Positions 6,920 through 14,658 of a stretch of 64,000 nucleotides of DNA are shown piece after piece. Positions within the stretch are counted from its first letter, which is position 1, and each line of letters starts with the position of its first letter. Under the pieces are notes generated by a model. That model did no database searches, had not been told where the DNA came from, and worked only from the letters and a program-made list of their open reading frames with translations. The position numbers and the translations under genes are program-made. The DNA comes from Gemmatimonas sp. (lineage in GTDB: Bacteria > Gemmatimonadota > Gemmatimonadetes > Gemmatimonadales > Gemmatimonadaceae), in the NCBI RefSeq assembly GCF_031426495.1, contig NZ_JANPLK010000051.1, forward strand, positions 62,001-126,000, read 5' to 3'.

Positions 6920-7942
6920 ATGGCACGGCGCTCGCGCTCACGCGGCGGCCTGACCCGTATCCTGTTGCTCTCCGCCCTCGTGGTGGCCGCGTGGTACGCG
7001 TACGGCGAGATCGAAGGCGGTGGTGATGGTACCACGTCCAGCGAGCGCGTGATGATTCCCAAGGGCGCATCGATGCTCGCCGCCGCCGAGTCACTGGCGG
7101 TGCACGATGTGATCGGATCGCCGCGCTTGTTTCGCTGGTACACGGCGGCCGCCGGACGCGAGCGCACCATCAAGCCCGGCACCTATCAATTTCCATCGGG
7201 CGCCGGCTATGCCTATGTGCTCGACGCGCTCGTCACCGGGCGCGGCATCATGCGCACGGTGGTCATTCCCGAAGGCTTCGATCTGCGCGACATCGCGCCC
7301 GTACTGACCAAAGCGCTGTCGGTGCCGGAAGACTCCGTGCGGGTCGCCGTGACCGACACCACGTGGCGGCGGAAGCTCAACGTGCCGGCCGCGTCGCTCG
7401 AGGGATACCTCTTTCCCGCCACCTACGCGTTCGCCGATGGCACCACGGCGCGCGAGGCGGTGAATGCGATGCTCGAGCGCTTCGAATCTGTCTGGAAGCC
7501 CGAATGGGATGCGCGCGTGAAAGCGATGGCGATTTCGCGGCACGATGCCATCACCATGGCGTCCATCGTCGAGAAGGAAGCGCGCAAGCCTGAAGAGCGC
7601 GCGCTGATCTCGGCCGTCTACTGGAATCGCGTGAAGAAGGGCATGCTGCTGCAGGCCGATCCCACCGTGCAGTACGCGCTCCCGCAACACGTGGATCGCG
7701 TGTTCTACAAGGATCTCGACGTGGAATCGAAGTACAACACGTACAAGTACGTTGGCCTGCCGCCGGGCCCGATCGCCTCACCCGGTGAAGCATCGATTGC
7801 CGCTGCGCTGGCGCCGGCCGATGTGCCGTATCTGTTCTTCGTGGCGCGCGCCGATGGCGGTCACGAATTCCGTACCACGTTCGCCGAGCATCAGCAGGCG
7901 ATCGCCGACATCAAGCGGGCGAAGCGCCAAGGCACACGATGA
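6920..7942 (+). CDS. mltG: Endolytic murein transglycosylase MltG (YceG family)
   Basis: A 340-residue inner-membrane protein that cleaves nascent glycan strands inside the chain and helps set peptidoglycan strand length. It has a basic N-terminus followed by one membrane segment (RILLLSALVVAAWYAYG). The YceG domain shows SLEGYLFPATYAF, MASIVEKEARKPEER (the Glu of Val-Glu-Lys-Glu is the catalytic candidate), DPTVQYALP and YNTYKYVGLPPGPIASPG. The start codon abuts the ruvX stop, and the gene ends in an ATGA overlap with the next methyltransferase, so it is part of one operon from rho or ruvX onward. Confidence 0.94.
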   Translation: MARRSRSRGGLTRILLLSALVVAAWYAYGEIEGGGDGTTSSERVMIPKGASMLAAAESLAVHDVIGSPRLFRWYTAAAGRERTIKPGTYQFPSGAGYAYVLDALVTGRGIMRTVVIPEGFDLRDIAPVLTKALSVPEDSVRVAVTDTTWRRKLNVPAASLEGYLFPATYAFADGTTAREAVNAMLERFESVWKPEWDARVKAMAISRHDAITMASIVEKEARKPEERALISAVYWNRVKKGMLLQADPTVQYALPQHVDRVFYKDLDVESKYNTYKYVGLPPGPIASPGEASIAAALAPADVPYLFFVARADGGHEFRTTFAEHQQAIADIKRAKRQGTR

Positions 7943-9123
7943 GTCGCGCTCCCCGTATGGAAGGGGCCGCGGTGGTGTCCCGTCGCGCCGTGCAGCGTCT
8001 GCGAGGGGGACATCCGTGGGTGTTCCGTTCCGATGTCGAACGCCGGCCGTCGCAGCCCGCCGGCATCGTGCCAATAGAAGGCCCCGACGGCGCGCCGTTG
8101 GGCTTTGCGTTGTGGAGTCCGCTGTCGGAAATCTCGTTGCGTCGTGTCGAGACCGATCTCTCGCGCACGCCCGATGCCGCCTGGTGGCACCAGAAGCTGC
8201 GCACGGCGATCGCACGTCGAGCGTCGTTGGCCGGTGAAGCGAACGCGTATCGACTCGTGCACGGTGAAGGCGACGGCTTGCCGTCGCTGGTCGTCGACAA
8301 GTACGGCGACGTGCTGGTGGTGCAGTTGCTGTCGGCCGGCGTGGATGCCTGGACCGACACCATCGTGTCATCGCTGGTGGAGCTCACGGGCTGCACAGGC
8401 ATTCTGGCGCGCAACGATCCCGCCGCGCGCGGTCGCGAAGGGCTGCCGCGCGAAGTGAAGCTGCTGTACGGCGAGGTGCCGCGTACGGTGGAAGTGGTGG
8501 AGCACGGCGTGCGCTATCTCGCCGCGCCGTGGGATGGCCAGAAGACGGGCGCGTTCCTCGATCAGCGCGAGAACCGTGTGCTGATCGGATCACTGGCCCG
8601 CGGTCAGGCGCTGGATTGTTTTGCGTATCACGGCAGCTTCGCGCTGCATCTGGCCAAGAAGGCCGACCAGGTGTTCGCGCTTGATGTATCGGCGCCGGCC
8701 TTGGCACGCGTGCATGAGCATGCTGAGCGTAACGGACTCACCAACATCGAGCCGGTGGAGGGCGACGCCTTCGATATCCTGCGCGCGTGGTACCGCGAGG
8801 GCCGTCGCTTCGACACGATCGTGGTCGACCCGCCGGCGTTTGCGAAAACCAGGAGCGCCATCGACGGCGCGCTCCGCGGGTACAAGGACATCAACCTGCA
8901 GGCCATGCGCTTGCTGGCGCCGGGCGGCCTGCTGTTCACCGCCAGCTGCAGCTTTCATCTGTCGCGCGGGCATTTCTTCGAGATGTTGCAGGATGCGTCG
9001 GCCGACAGCGGGCGCGCGTTCGCGCTGCGCGCCATCACCGGCCAGCCGCTGGATCATCCTGAACTGATCACCGTGCCGGAGACCGGCTACCTCAAGGGTG
9101 CCCTGCTCGAAGCGATGAGCTGA
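7939..9123 (+). CDS. Class I SAM-dependent rRNA methyltransferase, RlmI-like
   Basis: A 394-residue protein with the layout of 23S rRNA m5C1962 methyltransferase. A PUA-type RNA-binding N-terminus (VSRRAVQRLRGGHPWVFRSD) is followed by an EEHEE-like middle and a Rossmann methyltransferase domain. Motifs: KTGAFLDQRENR, ALDCFAYHGSFALHLAKKA (SAM site), FDTIVVDPPAFAKTRSA (motif IV) and FTASCSFHLSRGHF, with the nucleophile Cys of motif VI. The ATG overlaps the mltG stop (ATGA). The neighbouring glycosyltransferase starts 2 bp after its stop. The exact rRNA target in this organism is inferred from the family. Confidence 0.88.
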   Translation: MSRAPRMEGAAVVSRRAVQRLRGGHPWVFRSDVERRPSQPAGIVPIEGPDGAPLGFALWSPLSEISLRRVETDLSRTPDAAWWHQKLRTAIARRASLAGEANAYRLVHGEGDGLPSLVVDKYGDVLVVQLLSAGVDAWTDTIVSSLVELTGCTGILARNDPAARGREGLPREVKLLYGEVPRTVEVVEHGVRYLAAPWDGQKTGAFLDQRENRVLIGSLARGQALDCFAYHGSFALHLAKKADQVFALDVSAPALARVHEHAERNGLTNIEPVEGDAFDILRAWYREGRRFDTIVVDPPAFAKTRSAIDGALRGYKDINLQAMRLLAPGGLLFTASCSFHLSRGHFFEMLQDASADSGRAFALRAITGQPLDHPELITVPETGYLKGALLEAMS

Positions 9124-9125
9124 GC

Positions 9126-10202
9126 GTGCATCTCGCGATCGAAGCCATCAAGCTGCTGCATGAGCGTCGTGGCATCGGTCGCTACATGCGCAACCTGCTG
9201 CCGCAGTTCGTGGAGCGGGACCCGTCGCTTCGATTCACGATGTACGTGCGGCGCGACGAAGACATCGCGCTGCTGCGGGCACATATGGCCACGCTGCACG
9301 CCGCCCTGCCCGACCGCACCACCGTGGCCCACGTGCGCGAGTTGCCGCGCACCGACGCCGATGTGGTGTGGTATCCGTGGAATTTCATCACTGTGGCCGC
9401 GCCGCACCGACCGATGGTGGTCACGATGCACGACGTGGCGCCCATGCTGCAGCTGGATCATCGCTGGTGGAAGCTGCTCAAGCGGCTGCGCTTCACGCGC
9501 CGCTACCAGCACACGATGCAGCGCGCCGCGGCGGTGCTCACGGTGTCGGAGTTCAGCAAATCCGAGATCGTGCGCTACCTCGGCGCTGACGCCTCGCGCA
9601 TCACCGTGACGCCGCTCGCGGCCGATGATCTGCCCGTCCAGGGCCCGGATGCGTCGCGCCCGATCGACGCCACGGGCCTTGGCGGTCCGTTCTTCATGAC
9701 GGTGGGCGGTCAGGAAGGGCGCAAGAATCTGCGCACGCTGTATGCGGCCATGAACGCGCTCTACGCGAATGGTCTGCGTATTCCGCTCGTGCAGTGCGGC
9801 CCCGGCATGTCGTCGAACACGCGGGCGATCGCCGGCCAAGCGCCGTGGTTGCATCACGTGGGATTCGTGAGCGACGCCGAGTTGGTCACGCTGTATCGTC
9901 GCGCCGTGGCGTTGGTACTGCCGTCGCGCTACGAGGGGTTTGGCTTACCGGTACTCGAAGCCATGCGCGCCGGCTGCCCGGTGATCTGCGCCGACAGCAG
10001 CGCCTTACCGGAAGTGGCGGGGAGCGCCGCGCTGCTGTTTCCGTGGGAGGATGCCGCGGCGTTGGCCGCGCAGATGACGCGACTGGCGAACGATCCCGTG
10101 TTGCGAGAGGCGCAGATCGCTGCCGGCATCGTGCATGCGTCGCGCTTTTCGTGGTCGCGCGTGGCCGATCAGACGCTCGCCTGTTTCCGTCGCGTTGTTT
10201 GA
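9126..10202 (+). CDS. Glycosyltransferase family 4-type, copy 1
   Basis: A 358-residue GT-B fold protein starting at GTG. The N-terminal half carries the acceptor domain (RRGIGRYMRNLLPQF). The C-terminal half has the nucleotide-sugar site: FMTVGGQEGRKNLRTLYAAM, then LPSRYEGFGLPVLEAMRAG, the classical E-x(7)-E block of family 4. There is no signal peptide, so it is presumably cytoplasmic at the inner membrane, adding sugar to a lipid-linked glycan or exopolysaccharide. The gene immediately downstream is a close paralogue with the same N-terminal motif, so the pair arose by tandem duplication. Confidence 0.88.
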   Translation: MHLAIEAIKLLHERRGIGRYMRNLLPQFVERDPSLRFTMYVRRDEDIALLRAHMATLHAALPDRTTVAHVRELPRTDADVVWYPWNFITVAAPHRPMVVTMHDVAPMLQLDHRWWKLLKRLRFTRRYQHTMQRAAAVLTVSEFSKSEIVRYLGADASRITVTPLAADDLPVQGPDASRPIDATGLGGPFFMTVGGQEGRKNLRTLYAAMNALYANGLRIPLVQCGPGMSSNTRAIAGQAPWLHHVGFVSDAELVTLYRRAVALVLPSRYEGFGLPVLEAMRAGCPVICADSSALPEVAGSAALLFPWEDAAALAAQMTRLANDPVLREAQIAAGIVHASRFSWSRVADQTLACFRRVV

Positions 10203-10213
10203 CGGTGTCGACG

Positions 10214-11326
10214 ATGCATCTGGCCATCGAAGCCACCAAGCTGCTGGGCGAACGCCGCGGGATCGGGCGCTACGTGCGCAACCTGCTGCGGCAATTCGTG
10301 CAGCAGCGACCCGGCATGCGCTTCACGATGTATGTGTCGCGTCTCGACGACGCGGCGCCACTCATAGAATTGTTGGCCTCATGGCACGAGATGATTCCGG
10401 CGCGCACCAGTATCGCGCTCATCGATACGTTATCGCAGACCGACGCCGACGTCGTGTGGTATCCGTGGAATCTCATCACGAAAGCGGCGCGCCGGCCGAT
10501 GGTGGTAAGCACGCTCGACCTCGCGCCCATGCTGCAGCTGGATGATCAGTGGTGGCGCGTGCTCAAGCGACTCAAGTATCGCCGCCGCTATCAGCGCACC
10601 GCCGCGATGGCCACGGCCGTGCTCACCATTTCCGAGTTCAGCAAGCGCGAGATCGTGGAACGGTTGCAGGTCGATCCGTCGCGCGTGTCGGTCACACTGC
10701 TGGCCGCCGACGACCTGCCACTCGACGACCTCTCGCTCGCCGAAACGCGTCCCCCTCTTCCGGCGCACGCGGCAACGCCCTCCGGCCCGTTCTTCCTCAC
10801 GGTGGGTGGTCAGGAAGGGCGCAAGAATCTGCGTACGCTGTACGAGGCGATGGCCCTGCTGCATGCGCACGGGATGACTGTCACGTTGGTGCAGTGCGGT
10901 CCCGGGATGTCGCCGGCCACGCGCGCGCTGTACGGCGCCGCCCCCTGGCTCACGCATGTGGGATACGTGACCGACGAGCAGTTAGTGGCGCTGTATCGGC
11001 GCGCCACGGCGCTCGTGTTTCCGTCGCGCTACGAGGGCTTCGGCTTGCCGGTGCTCGAAGCCATGCGCGTGGGCGGCGCGGTGATCTGCGCCGACGCCAG
11101 TTCATTGCCGGAAGTGGCCGGCGAAGCGGCGCTGCGCTTTGCGTGGAACGACGCGCGGGCGTTGACCGCGCAGATGATGCGCGTGCTGCAGGAGCCGGGG
11201 CTGCGTGATGCACTCATCGCTGATGGACACGCGCAAGCCGCGCGATTTAGCTGGGCGAAGACGGCGGCCGACACGCTGGCGTGCTTCGACCGCGCCGCAG
11301 CCCACGGTGTGTCGCGTGCGGTCTAG
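10214..11326 (+). CDS. Glycosyltransferase family 4-type, copy 2 (tandem paralogue)
   Basis: A 370-residue protein when started at the ATG at 10214, chosen because MHLAIEATKLLGERRGIGRY matches the start of the upstream paralogue; a longer open frame upstream lies over that gene and is not real. It keeps the GGQEGRKNLRTLY and FPSRYEGFGLPVLEAMR blocks. It differs mainly in the stretch before the hinge (ETRPPLPAHAATPSG), which is longer. The 3' end overlaps the convergent mutM stop by 4 bp. Both copies retain donor-site residues, so both are probably active, perhaps adding successive sugars. Confidence 0.88.
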   Translation: MHLAIEATKLLGERRGIGRYVRNLLRQFVQQRPGMRFTMYVSRLDDAAPLIELLASWHEMIPARTSIALIDTLSQTDADVVWYPWNLITKAARRPMVVSTLDLAPMLQLDDQWWRVLKRLKYRRRYQRTAAMATAVLTISEFSKREIVERLQVDPSRVSVTLLAADDLPLDDLSLAETRPPLPAHAATPSGPFFLTVGGQEGRKNLRTLYEAMALLHAHGMTVTLVQCGPGMSPATRALYGAAPWLTHVGYVTDEQLVALYRRATALVFPSRYEGFGLPVLEAMRVGGAVICADASSLPEVAGEAALRFAWNDARALTAQMMRVLQEPGLRDALIADGHAQAARFSWAKTAADTLACFDRAAAHGVSRAV

Positions 11327-12111
11327 CGTCGCTGACAGCGCGGGCAGTAGAAGCTGCTGCGTCCGGCCTGCGGCAAGCGCTTGAGCGTCGCGCCGCAACG
11401 GCGACACGGTTCACCGTCGCGGCCGTACACGCGCCAGATCTCGTTCTCGTCCACGTCGTCACGCCCATAGTAGCGCTCGGTCGGCGCCGTCTCGAGCACC
11501 AGGCGCACCGCATCGCGCAGGCGCGTCACGCGTTCGCGCGACAACGTGTTGGCGCCGGTGGCCGGATGCACGCGCGCTTCCCACAGCGCTTCCGATGCGT
11601 AGATGTTGCCCACGCCGGCGACCAGTTTCTGATCGAGCAGCGCCGGCTTGATCGGTCCGCGGCGTCTCGCCAGCGCGGTGCGAAACCCGTCGACCGTGAA
11701 GTCGTCGGTGAGTGGTTCGGGGCCGATCGCCGGCGGCACGAAGGCACCGGCGGCGTGCAGTCGCACCACGCTGAGCGCCCGACTGTCCACTAACGACACG
11801 CGCACGCCGTCGGCCGTTTCCAGACGCACCCGCTCGTGGCGCGGGGGCGCCTCACCCGCGCGAGTGAACTCCCAGTCGCCGGTCATCCGGAAATGCACCT
11901 CGAGAATCGCCCCGCCCTGCAGATGCACCAGCTGGATCTTGGCTCGGCGTTCCACCCGGTCGATCGTGAGCCCTTCGGCGGCCCGTCTGGCCTCCTCCGG
12001 TAGGTGGCACTGTTGGGACGGGTGCAAGGCGTCGAGGCGGGAGATCACGCGGCCGGCGACCGCCGAACGCAGGCGCGAGGCGGCGAATTCGACTTCGGGC
12101 AGCTCGGGCAT
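11323..12111 (-). CDS. mutM: Formamidopyrimidine-DNA glycosylase (Fpg/MutM)
   Basis: A 262-residue bifunctional glycosylase/AP lyase removing 8-oxoguanine and ring-opened purines. The start at 12111 gives the obligatory Met-Pro-Glu-Leu-Pro-Glu N-terminus (Pro as nucleophile after Met removal, Glu next). Further hallmarks are ARRAKIQLVHL with the catalytic Lys, LLDQKLVAGVGNIYASEAL (H2TH region) and a C-terminal zinc finger (Cys-Arg-Arg-Cys-Gly ... Phe-Tyr-Cys-Pro-Arg-Cys-Gln). An upstream in-frame extension to 12195 lacks the Pro2 requirement and is rejected. It is convergent with the glycosyltransferases and divergent from the gene at 12.3 kb. Confidence 0.96.
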   Translation of the reverse strand: MPELPEVEFAASRLRSAVAGRVISRLDALHPSQQCHLPEEARRAAEGLTIDRVERRAKIQLVHLQGGAILEVHFRMTGDWEFTRAGEAPPRHERVRLETADGVRVSLVDSRALSVVRLHAAGAFVPPAIGPEPLTDDFTVDGFRTALARRRGPIKPALLDQKLVAGVGNIYASEALWEARVHPATGANTLSRERVTRLRDAVRLVLETAPTERYYGRDDVDENEIWRVYGRDGEPCRRCGATLKRLPQAGRSSFYCPRCQRR

Positions 12112-12235
12112 ACGGCGGGGGTAAAGGAGACGGGACGGAGGCGCCGCGCGGTAGCACTGTCGCGGCACCATCCCAACTGTAATGCCGAAAGACACTTGGA
12201 AGTGCGAGGATCACAAATACGACGCCGATTTCCTC

Positions 12236-12263
12236 TTGCGTTCCGGCAGGCGACACCTACTTT
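12236..12263 (+). promoter_or_regulatory. Candidate sigma-70-type promoter
   Basis: TTGCGT at 12236-12241 and TACTTT at 12258-12263 are separated by 16 bp in the divergent region between mutM and the methyltransferase-like gene. Transcription would start near 12270, which would exclude the upstream GTG at 12202 as the start codon. This is a visual match only. Confidence 0.35.
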
Positions 12264-12297
12264 ATCCACATTCCATCCACACCTCTGGGGCACTGCT

Positions 12298-13083
12298 ATC
12301 CAATCTCCCCGATCGCTCAAGTACGAGTACGAGCTGTTCGTCGAACGTGAGATCGAGGACTACAAGGACTCGGTGTCGCGCGGCGCGCTGCTCAAGATCG
12401 GCGACGAAGCCGTGGAAGTGCTGCGCAAGCAGGATCAGATCGCGCTCACCGAGATGGTCGTGTGGCAGGAAGTCGACCGGCTGATCACCAAACGTCTGCG
12501 ACTGCCCACGTACGCCACGTGGAAGCGCCGTCGGCTCAAGATGCTCGCGCAGTACCAGACGCCCGAGCACTGGGGCATCGACCCCAACGCGATGCTGGTC
12601 CGCGCCCTCGCCGACTCCAGCGATCGGCATGTGCTGGTGGCCGGTGCGGAGCGGGAAGGCCCGGCGCTGTATCTCGCGGCACGCGGGTGTGCCGTGACCG
12701 CCGTGGAGCCCGCCGAAGACGCCGTAGAGCGCGTCGTGCGGGCGGCTGAAGCCGCAGGGCTTACCGAGCGCGTTCGTGGCTACTGCGCCGATCTTGGTGG
12801 CTGGGCGCCCGACGTGGAATTGCATGGCGTGGTCTGCTCACCGACCGCCTTTGCCGGTCTCACCACGCAGGATCGCGCCCGCGTGATCGAGGTGCTGCAG
12901 AGTGCGACGGTCGACGGCGGCGTGCATCTCGTGGAAACGATCGCGGCCGGTACCGAGAGCATGCATGATGGCTTCCCGCTCGAGGAGCTGCGCTCTCGCT
13001 ACCGCGGCTGGACGATCTCCGTCGAGAAGACCGTGGGACTTCGCGAGACATTCATGGCGCGGAAGGATTTCGCCGTCGCCTAA
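12298..13083 (+). CDS. SAM-dependent methyltransferase-like protein, start uncertain
   Basis: About 260 residues. The N-terminal 100 residues are helical (LKYEYELFVEREIEDYKDS, ALTEMVVWQEVDRLITKRL). The rest is a Rossmann methyltransferase-like domain with a loose SAM motif (VLVAGAEREGPALYLAARG, AVEPAEDAVERVVRAA). Substrate is unknown. No ATG, GTG or TTG lies in frame between 12202 (GTG) and 12373. The frame is clearly coding from about 12300, and GGGG at 12286-12289 sits 8 bases before an in-frame ATC at 12298, which I give as nominal start. The alternative is the GTG at 12202. The downstream terminator at 13165 ends the unit. Confidence 0.6.
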   Translation: MQSPRSLKYEYELFVEREIEDYKDSVSRGALLKIGDEAVEVLRKQDQIALTEMVVWQEVDRLITKRLRLPTYATWKRRRLKMLAQYQTPEHWGIDPNAMLVRALADSSDRHVLVAGAEREGPALYLAARGCAVTAVEPAEDAVERVVRAAEAAGLTERVRGYCADLGGWAPDVELHGVVCSPTAFAGLTTQDRARVIEVLQSATVDGGVHLVETIAAGTESMHDGFPLEELRSRYRGWTISVEKTVGLRETFMARKDFAVA

Positions 13084-13164
13084 GCGGCGCTGAGTCGGGA
13101 ACCGGCACGCGCCTGTGTCGTTTACACACACAGAACTTGAATTTGTGACGTGTCAGTAGGACAC

Positions 13165-13196
13165 CGCCGACGTGGCTCACGTCGGCGTTCGTTTTT
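13165..13196 (+). terminator. Rho-independent terminator
   Basis: A perfect 10-bp stem (CGCCGACGTG, loop GCT, CACGTCGGCG) at 13165-13187 is followed by TTCGTTTTT. It lies 82 bp after the methyltransferase-like gene. Confidence 0.88.
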
Positions 13197-13235
13197 AAGT
13201 TGTTTAATATCAACACTTTAGAAATTAGCACCAGG

Positions 13236-13250
13236 TGGCACTGGGCGTGC
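13236..13250 (+). promoter_or_regulatory. Candidate sigma-54 (-24/-12) promoter
   Basis: TGGCACTGGGCGTGC has TGGCAC and TGC with the correct GG-to-GC spacing of sigma-54 promoters (consensus TGGCACG-N4-TTGC; one mismatch in the -12 block). It lies about 73 bp before the small gene at 13323. The window encodes an NtrC-type activator (28720-30114). A TTATAC just after it could instead be a sigma-70 -10 box. Confidence 0.35.
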
Positions 13251-13322
13251 TTATACAGACTGCGACGAGTCGCTTCTGTGCGACTCTGCAGTGCTCACAC
13301 TCGGGGTGGAGGATCACCCACA

Positions 13323-13499
13323 ATGCGTCTCAAAGAGTCAGTGCTCGTGCTGCAACAGCGCGAACCCATGGGGATCGTGATCGCCGACGGTGGACCCGGC
13401 GATCGTCCGTCGCGTTTCGCCGCCTTCGTGTGGGGTCCGGTGCCCGACGACGAGGTGCTGGAGATCGAGCGCGTGACGGAGTTCGTCGCCGCCTCCTGA
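13323..13499 (+). CDS. Small conserved-looking hypothetical protein
   Basis: A 58-residue protein with an excellent ribosome site (GGAGG about 10 bases before the ATG). It is acidic overall, with the core MGIVIADGGPGDRPSRFAAF and a C-terminal Glu-Ile-Glu-Arg-Val-Thr-Glu-Phe. There is no signal, membrane segment or metal-binding motif. It is flanked by terminators on both sides (13165 and 13542), so it is a single-gene transcript. The leader contains a candidate sigma-54 promoter. I do not recognise the family; the compact beta-rich sequence may be a small folded domain. Confidence 0.6.
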   Translation: MRLKESVLVLQQREPMGIVIADGGPGDRPSRFAAFVWGPVPDDEVLEIERVTEFVAAS

Positions 13500-13541
13500 A
13501 CAAGATCGAAGGACATTGAAGGACCTCATGGAAACGTGAAA

Positions 13542-13565
13542 GGCGCCGGCAGACATGCCGGCGCC
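13542..13565. terminator. Bidirectional terminator hairpin
   Basis: A perfect 10-bp stem (GGCGCCGGCA, loop GACA, TGCCGGCGCC) lies between the convergent small gene (ending 13499) and histone-like gene (ending 13604). It is followed by TTCGCGTTT on the plus strand and TTTCACGTTT on the minus strand. The T tracts are interrupted, so termination may be partial. Confidence 0.7.
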
Positions 13566-13603
13566 TTCGCGTTTATACACCTGCAAACGGCACGAACGCG
13601 TAA

Positions 13604-13924
13604 TTACGCGGCGACCGGCGCCGGAGCGACAACCTTCTTGGCGCGCTTGGTGGCCTTGCGGGCACCCTTCTTCGCAGCCTTCTTGGCGCCCTTCTTCGCG
13701 GCCTTCTTCGTGGCCTTCTTGGCACCCTTCTTTGCAGCCTTCTTGGCAACCTTGCGGGTCGCCTTCTTGGCGGTCTTACGGGTCGCCTTCTTGGCCGCCT
13801 TCTTCACCGACTTCTTCGCGGCCTTCTTTGCGCCCTTCTTCGCGACCTTGCGGGTCGCCTTCTTCGCGACCTTACGGCCACCCTTCTTTGCCGCCTTCTT
13901 GGCGGCCTTCTTGGCAGGAGCCAT
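13604..13924 (-). CDS. Histone H1-like lysine/alanine-rich DNA-binding protein
   Basis: A 106-residue protein made almost wholly of Ala, Lys and Arg in repeats such as Lys-Lys-Ala-Ala-Lys-Lys and Ala-Thr-Arg-Lys-Val-Ala-Lys-Lys, ending VVAPAPVAA. The start at 13924 has GAGAGG about 9 bases upstream. The composition matches the C-terminal tail of eukaryotic H1 and bacterial histone H1-like (Hc1/BphX-type) proteins, which bind and compact DNA without sequence specificity. There is no folded domain, unlike HU. The coding DNA is itself a degenerate repeat and prone to length change. A similar tail occurs on the NYN protein at 22415-24691. Confidence 0.82.
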   Translation of the reverse strand: MAPAKKAAKKAAKKGGRKVAKKATRKVAKKGAKKAAKKSVKKAAKKATRKTAKKATRKVAKKAAKKGAKKATKKAAKKGAKKAAKKGARKATKRAKKVVAPAPVAA

Positions 13925-14658
13925 TTCGAAAAATCCTCTCGAGGAGGGTTGGATCGCACTCCCTTTCCCCCGGTGGAAAGGTGAGCTCACACAAGGCGCG
14001 GCGCATGCACCGCGGTCTTATGCGCTACACGGTCTCCAGAGGAGTCGTGCAGGTGGATGTCCGCGTCGACCAGCGACGGGACCAGGCAGGAGCACCACAC
14101 AGCGCAGAAACGCAAAACGCGTAACGCGGCCGCACAGGACGTTCACGAAGGACGGGGGAGATGCGCGCGAGGCAACGAATACCACATCGAATGCCGATGG
14201 TGTCGTGGGAGGCGACGACACGAAGACTGCGCGGCTCACGCATCGCCATGGCGACAGCGGAGCAAGCCGTCGCTCCGCGCACAGGCGCGAGCAGCGACGA
14301 CGAAACCGTGGCCTGAACCGAACTGCGGTTCGCCACGCCAGAGGTGGTCGCCGAAGCGACCGTGGACTGCTCGAGGAACTCGTGCCGTTTTATGGCCACG
14401 CGTTGCCGATGAGGATTGCGCACCCTGTTGCCGTGTAGCGGGAACCACGGACACCCGGATGTGGACAGAACACGCAAGTCGTTGAATTCACGCGAATATA
14501 CGCGTGGATAATTCAAGTGCGCAATAGCGCGTATAAAGAACGCGCGCGATTACATCACCCGAATCCAAAATCGGACGTCGAAATCCGGACTTCCACGCGC
14601 TCCGCGCGCGTGCGACTTTTCGCGTTCTGACCGCACGACGATCTCTCCTGGGAGTGAC
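13925..14658. other. 734-bp intergenic region with no convincing gene
   Basis: Open frames here are short, mutually overlapping and lack family-like sequence or ribosome sites, so I call none. The left part is the leader of the histone-like gene (minus), with a 10-bp palindrome GTGAGCTCAC at 13981-13990. The right part is the leader of tdh, with the palindromes at 14482-14545. The middle, about 14050-14460, may hold an unrecognised RNA or decayed gene; I see no structure that I can name. Confidence 0.5.
14482..14545 (+). promoter_or_regulatory. Two palindromes upstream of tdh, probable operator region
   Basis: TTGAATTCACGCG (14482-14494) and CGCGTGGATAATTCAA (14501-14516) are inverted arms with a 3-base bulge around AATATA. 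A second inverted repeat, GCGCGT-ATAAAGA-ACGCGC, spans 14527-14545 and contains a possible -10 box (TATAAA at 14532). No T tract follows, so these look like regulator sites rather than a terminator. They precede tdh by about 115 bp. Confidence 0.5.

Noticed and set aside
13536..14438. A 300-codon plus-strand frame opposite the histone-like gene
   Set aside because: It is the reverse reading of the lysine repeats (Ala-Phe-Leu-Ala) followed by noise.
13925..14480. A structural RNA (6S, tmRNA or RNase P RNA) in the intergenic region
   Set aside because: I found no conserved core or convincing long helices to support any of them.
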